From JBDUDR01 sp040002845 (GTDB taxonomy: Bacteria > Actinomycetota > Actinomycetes > Propionibacteriales > Nocardioidaceae), in NCBI GenBank assembly GCA_040002845.1, contig JBDUDR010000069.1:1-13877 (forward strand): DNA of 13,877 nt, in the 5' to 3' direction. The translations under genes and the position numbers were made by a program. Position 1 is the stretch's first letter. Every line of letters starts with the position of its first letter. Shown here one piece after another: positions 13,642 to 13,877 of this stretch. The notes below the pieces were generated by a model, which ran no database searches, was not told the origin of the DNA, and worked only from the letters and a program-made list of their open reading frames with translations.

Positions 13642-13653
13642 CTGGACCGCATC
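13642..13653. repeat. Right arm of inverted repeat around the recombinase gene
   Basis: CTGGACCGCATC is the inverted counterpart of GATGCGGCCAG at 12707-12717 (11 matching bases plus one extra A). It lies 68 bases upstream of the recombinase start codon. Confidence 0.3.
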
Positions 13654-13729
13654 GACGCTAGTGCCGCTCCGTTTGTTCCGTCCGCGTCCGCAAGCGGCGG
13701 AATGTCGCGCCGCTGCAGCGATGCGCGCC

Positions 13730-13743
13730 GGTGGGCGTCCACC
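13730..13743. promoter_or_regulatory. Operator-like inverted repeat upstream of the oxidoreductase gene
   Basis: GGTGG-GCGT-CCACC is a perfect 5-4-5 inverted repeat that ends four bases before the TACGTT -10 box, in the spacer/-35 position. A repressor or activator could bind here; a transcribed hairpin is less likely because it lies before the predicted start of transcription. Confidence 0.25.
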
Positions 13744-13747
13744 TTGC

Positions 13748-13753
13748 TACGTT
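13748..13753 (+). promoter_or_regulatory. -10 box before a leaderless small ORF and the oxidoreductase gene
   Basis: TACGTT fits TANNNT and stands six bases before an ATG at 13760, the same geometry as at the mtnP and acylase genes. No clear -35 is seen. Confidence 0.4.
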
Positions 13754-13759
13754 GCCGCC

Positions 13760-13795
13760 ATGACTAGGTGTACCGCTGGGCGGGGGCGGGCGTGA
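13760..13795 (+). CDS. Possible leaderless 11-codon upstream ORF
   Basis: An ATG at the predicted transcription start opens an 11-codon frame, MTRCTAGRGRA, whose TGA stop overlaps the GTG start of the oxidoreductase (GTGA, 13792-13795). Such a frame could feed ribosomes into the next gene or act as a leader peptide. It is short and may be chance. Confidence 0.25.
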   Translation: MTRCTAGRGRA

Positions 13796-13877
13796 AGGCG
13801 GTCGTCTACGACCAGTACGGGTCCCCCGATGTGCTGCATATCGAGGACGTCCCGGTGCCGTCGCCAGCCGCTGGGCA
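13792..13877 (+). CDS. Medium-chain dehydrogenase/quinone oxidoreductase, N-terminus only
   Basis: The last 86 bases begin a frame reading VKAVVYDQYGSPDVLHIEDV and then PVPSPAAG. This is the characteristic first strand pair of MDR-superfamily NAD(P)-dependent alcohol dehydrogenases and quinone oxidoreductases (consensus MKAVvyxxyGxPdVLxlxdVPxPxPgpg). The 'G-x-P-x-V-L' form fits the quinone oxidoreductase/NAD(P)-dependent alcohol dehydrogenase branch better than classic zinc alcohol dehydrogenases, but the cofactor and catalytic regions lie outside the window. The GTG start is preceded by a G-rich stretch (GGGGGCGGGC) rather than a clear Shine-Dalgarno, and it overlaps the stop of a possible upstream ORF by four bases. 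Confidence 0.8.
   Translation, partial: MKAVVYDQYGSPDVLHIEDVPVPSPAAG

Larger units (their letters stand above)
13575..13759. other. Divergent control region between recombinase and oxidoreductase genes
   Basis: No gene is seen. On the minus strand TAGCGT (13660-13655) is a possible -10 for the recombinase, overlapping the edge of the right inverted-repeat arm. On the plus strand there are a 10-base palindrome CGCTGCAGCG (13711-13720), the inverted repeat at 13730-13743 and the TACGTT box at 13748-13753. Confidence 0.4.

Noticed and set aside
12660..13661. 333-codon plus-strand frame across the recombinase gene
   Set aside because: It is antisense to a recombinase with all catalytic residues and a good ribosome binding site; no motifs of its own.

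Overview
The window is GC-rich, uses GTG starts freely, and has codons that end mostly in G or C. Together with the gene families present (an FmdB-type zinc ribbon next to an MTA phosphorylase and a SAF protein, a LuxR-type regulator with a TPR-like body, an S45 acylase, a cupin-TPR protein, an IS110 remnant), this points to a chromosomal segment of an actinomycete. A Nocardioides-like member of the Propionibacteriales is a guess from gene content only.

Positions 1-2556 (all minus strand) hold ordinary housekeeping-type genes: the first 14 codons of an unidentified protein at the left edge, a membrane-anchored SAF-domain protein, S-methyl-5'-thioadenosine phosphorylase (mtnP) three bases upstream of it, an FmdB-type zinc-ribbon protein, and a 54-codon acidic ORF overlapping the stop codon of the gene before it by ATGA. 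Positions 2553-5241 (minus) hold an alpha/beta hydrolase with an altered nucleophile elbow and a LuxR-type regulator with a long helical N-terminal part. A divergent promoter region separates the regulator from an 849-aa penicillin-acylase-family Ntn hydrolase on the plus strand, followed by a very large zinc-ribbon/multi-TM membrane protein whose last 45 codons are out of frame.

Positions 10.4-11.7 kb are degraded. Besides the membrane-protein frameshift, there is a broken beta-propeller-like gene (minus) with about three ~45-60-residue repeats, and an internal fragment of an IS110-family transposase (plus) spread over three frames. After this come an intact cupin-TPR gene (minus), a short intergenic stretch with a TetR-type palindrome, a complete stand-alone tyrosine recombinase (minus) with its six catalytic residues, and the start of a medium-chain dehydrogenase/quinone oxidoreductase (plus) at the right edge.

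Three genes show the leaderless arrangement typical of actinobacteria: a TANNNT -10 box exactly six bases before the start codon (mtnP, the acylase, and a tiny ORF that overlaps the oxidoreductase start). I see no CRISPR array, rRNA, tRNA or defence system, and I did not find a convincing new multi-gene system. The items most worth a second look are the unlisted coupled small ORF, the cluster of frameshifts, the palindrome next to what may be a TetR gene stub, the inverted repeats bracketing the recombinase, and the tiny leaderless ORF at the right edge.
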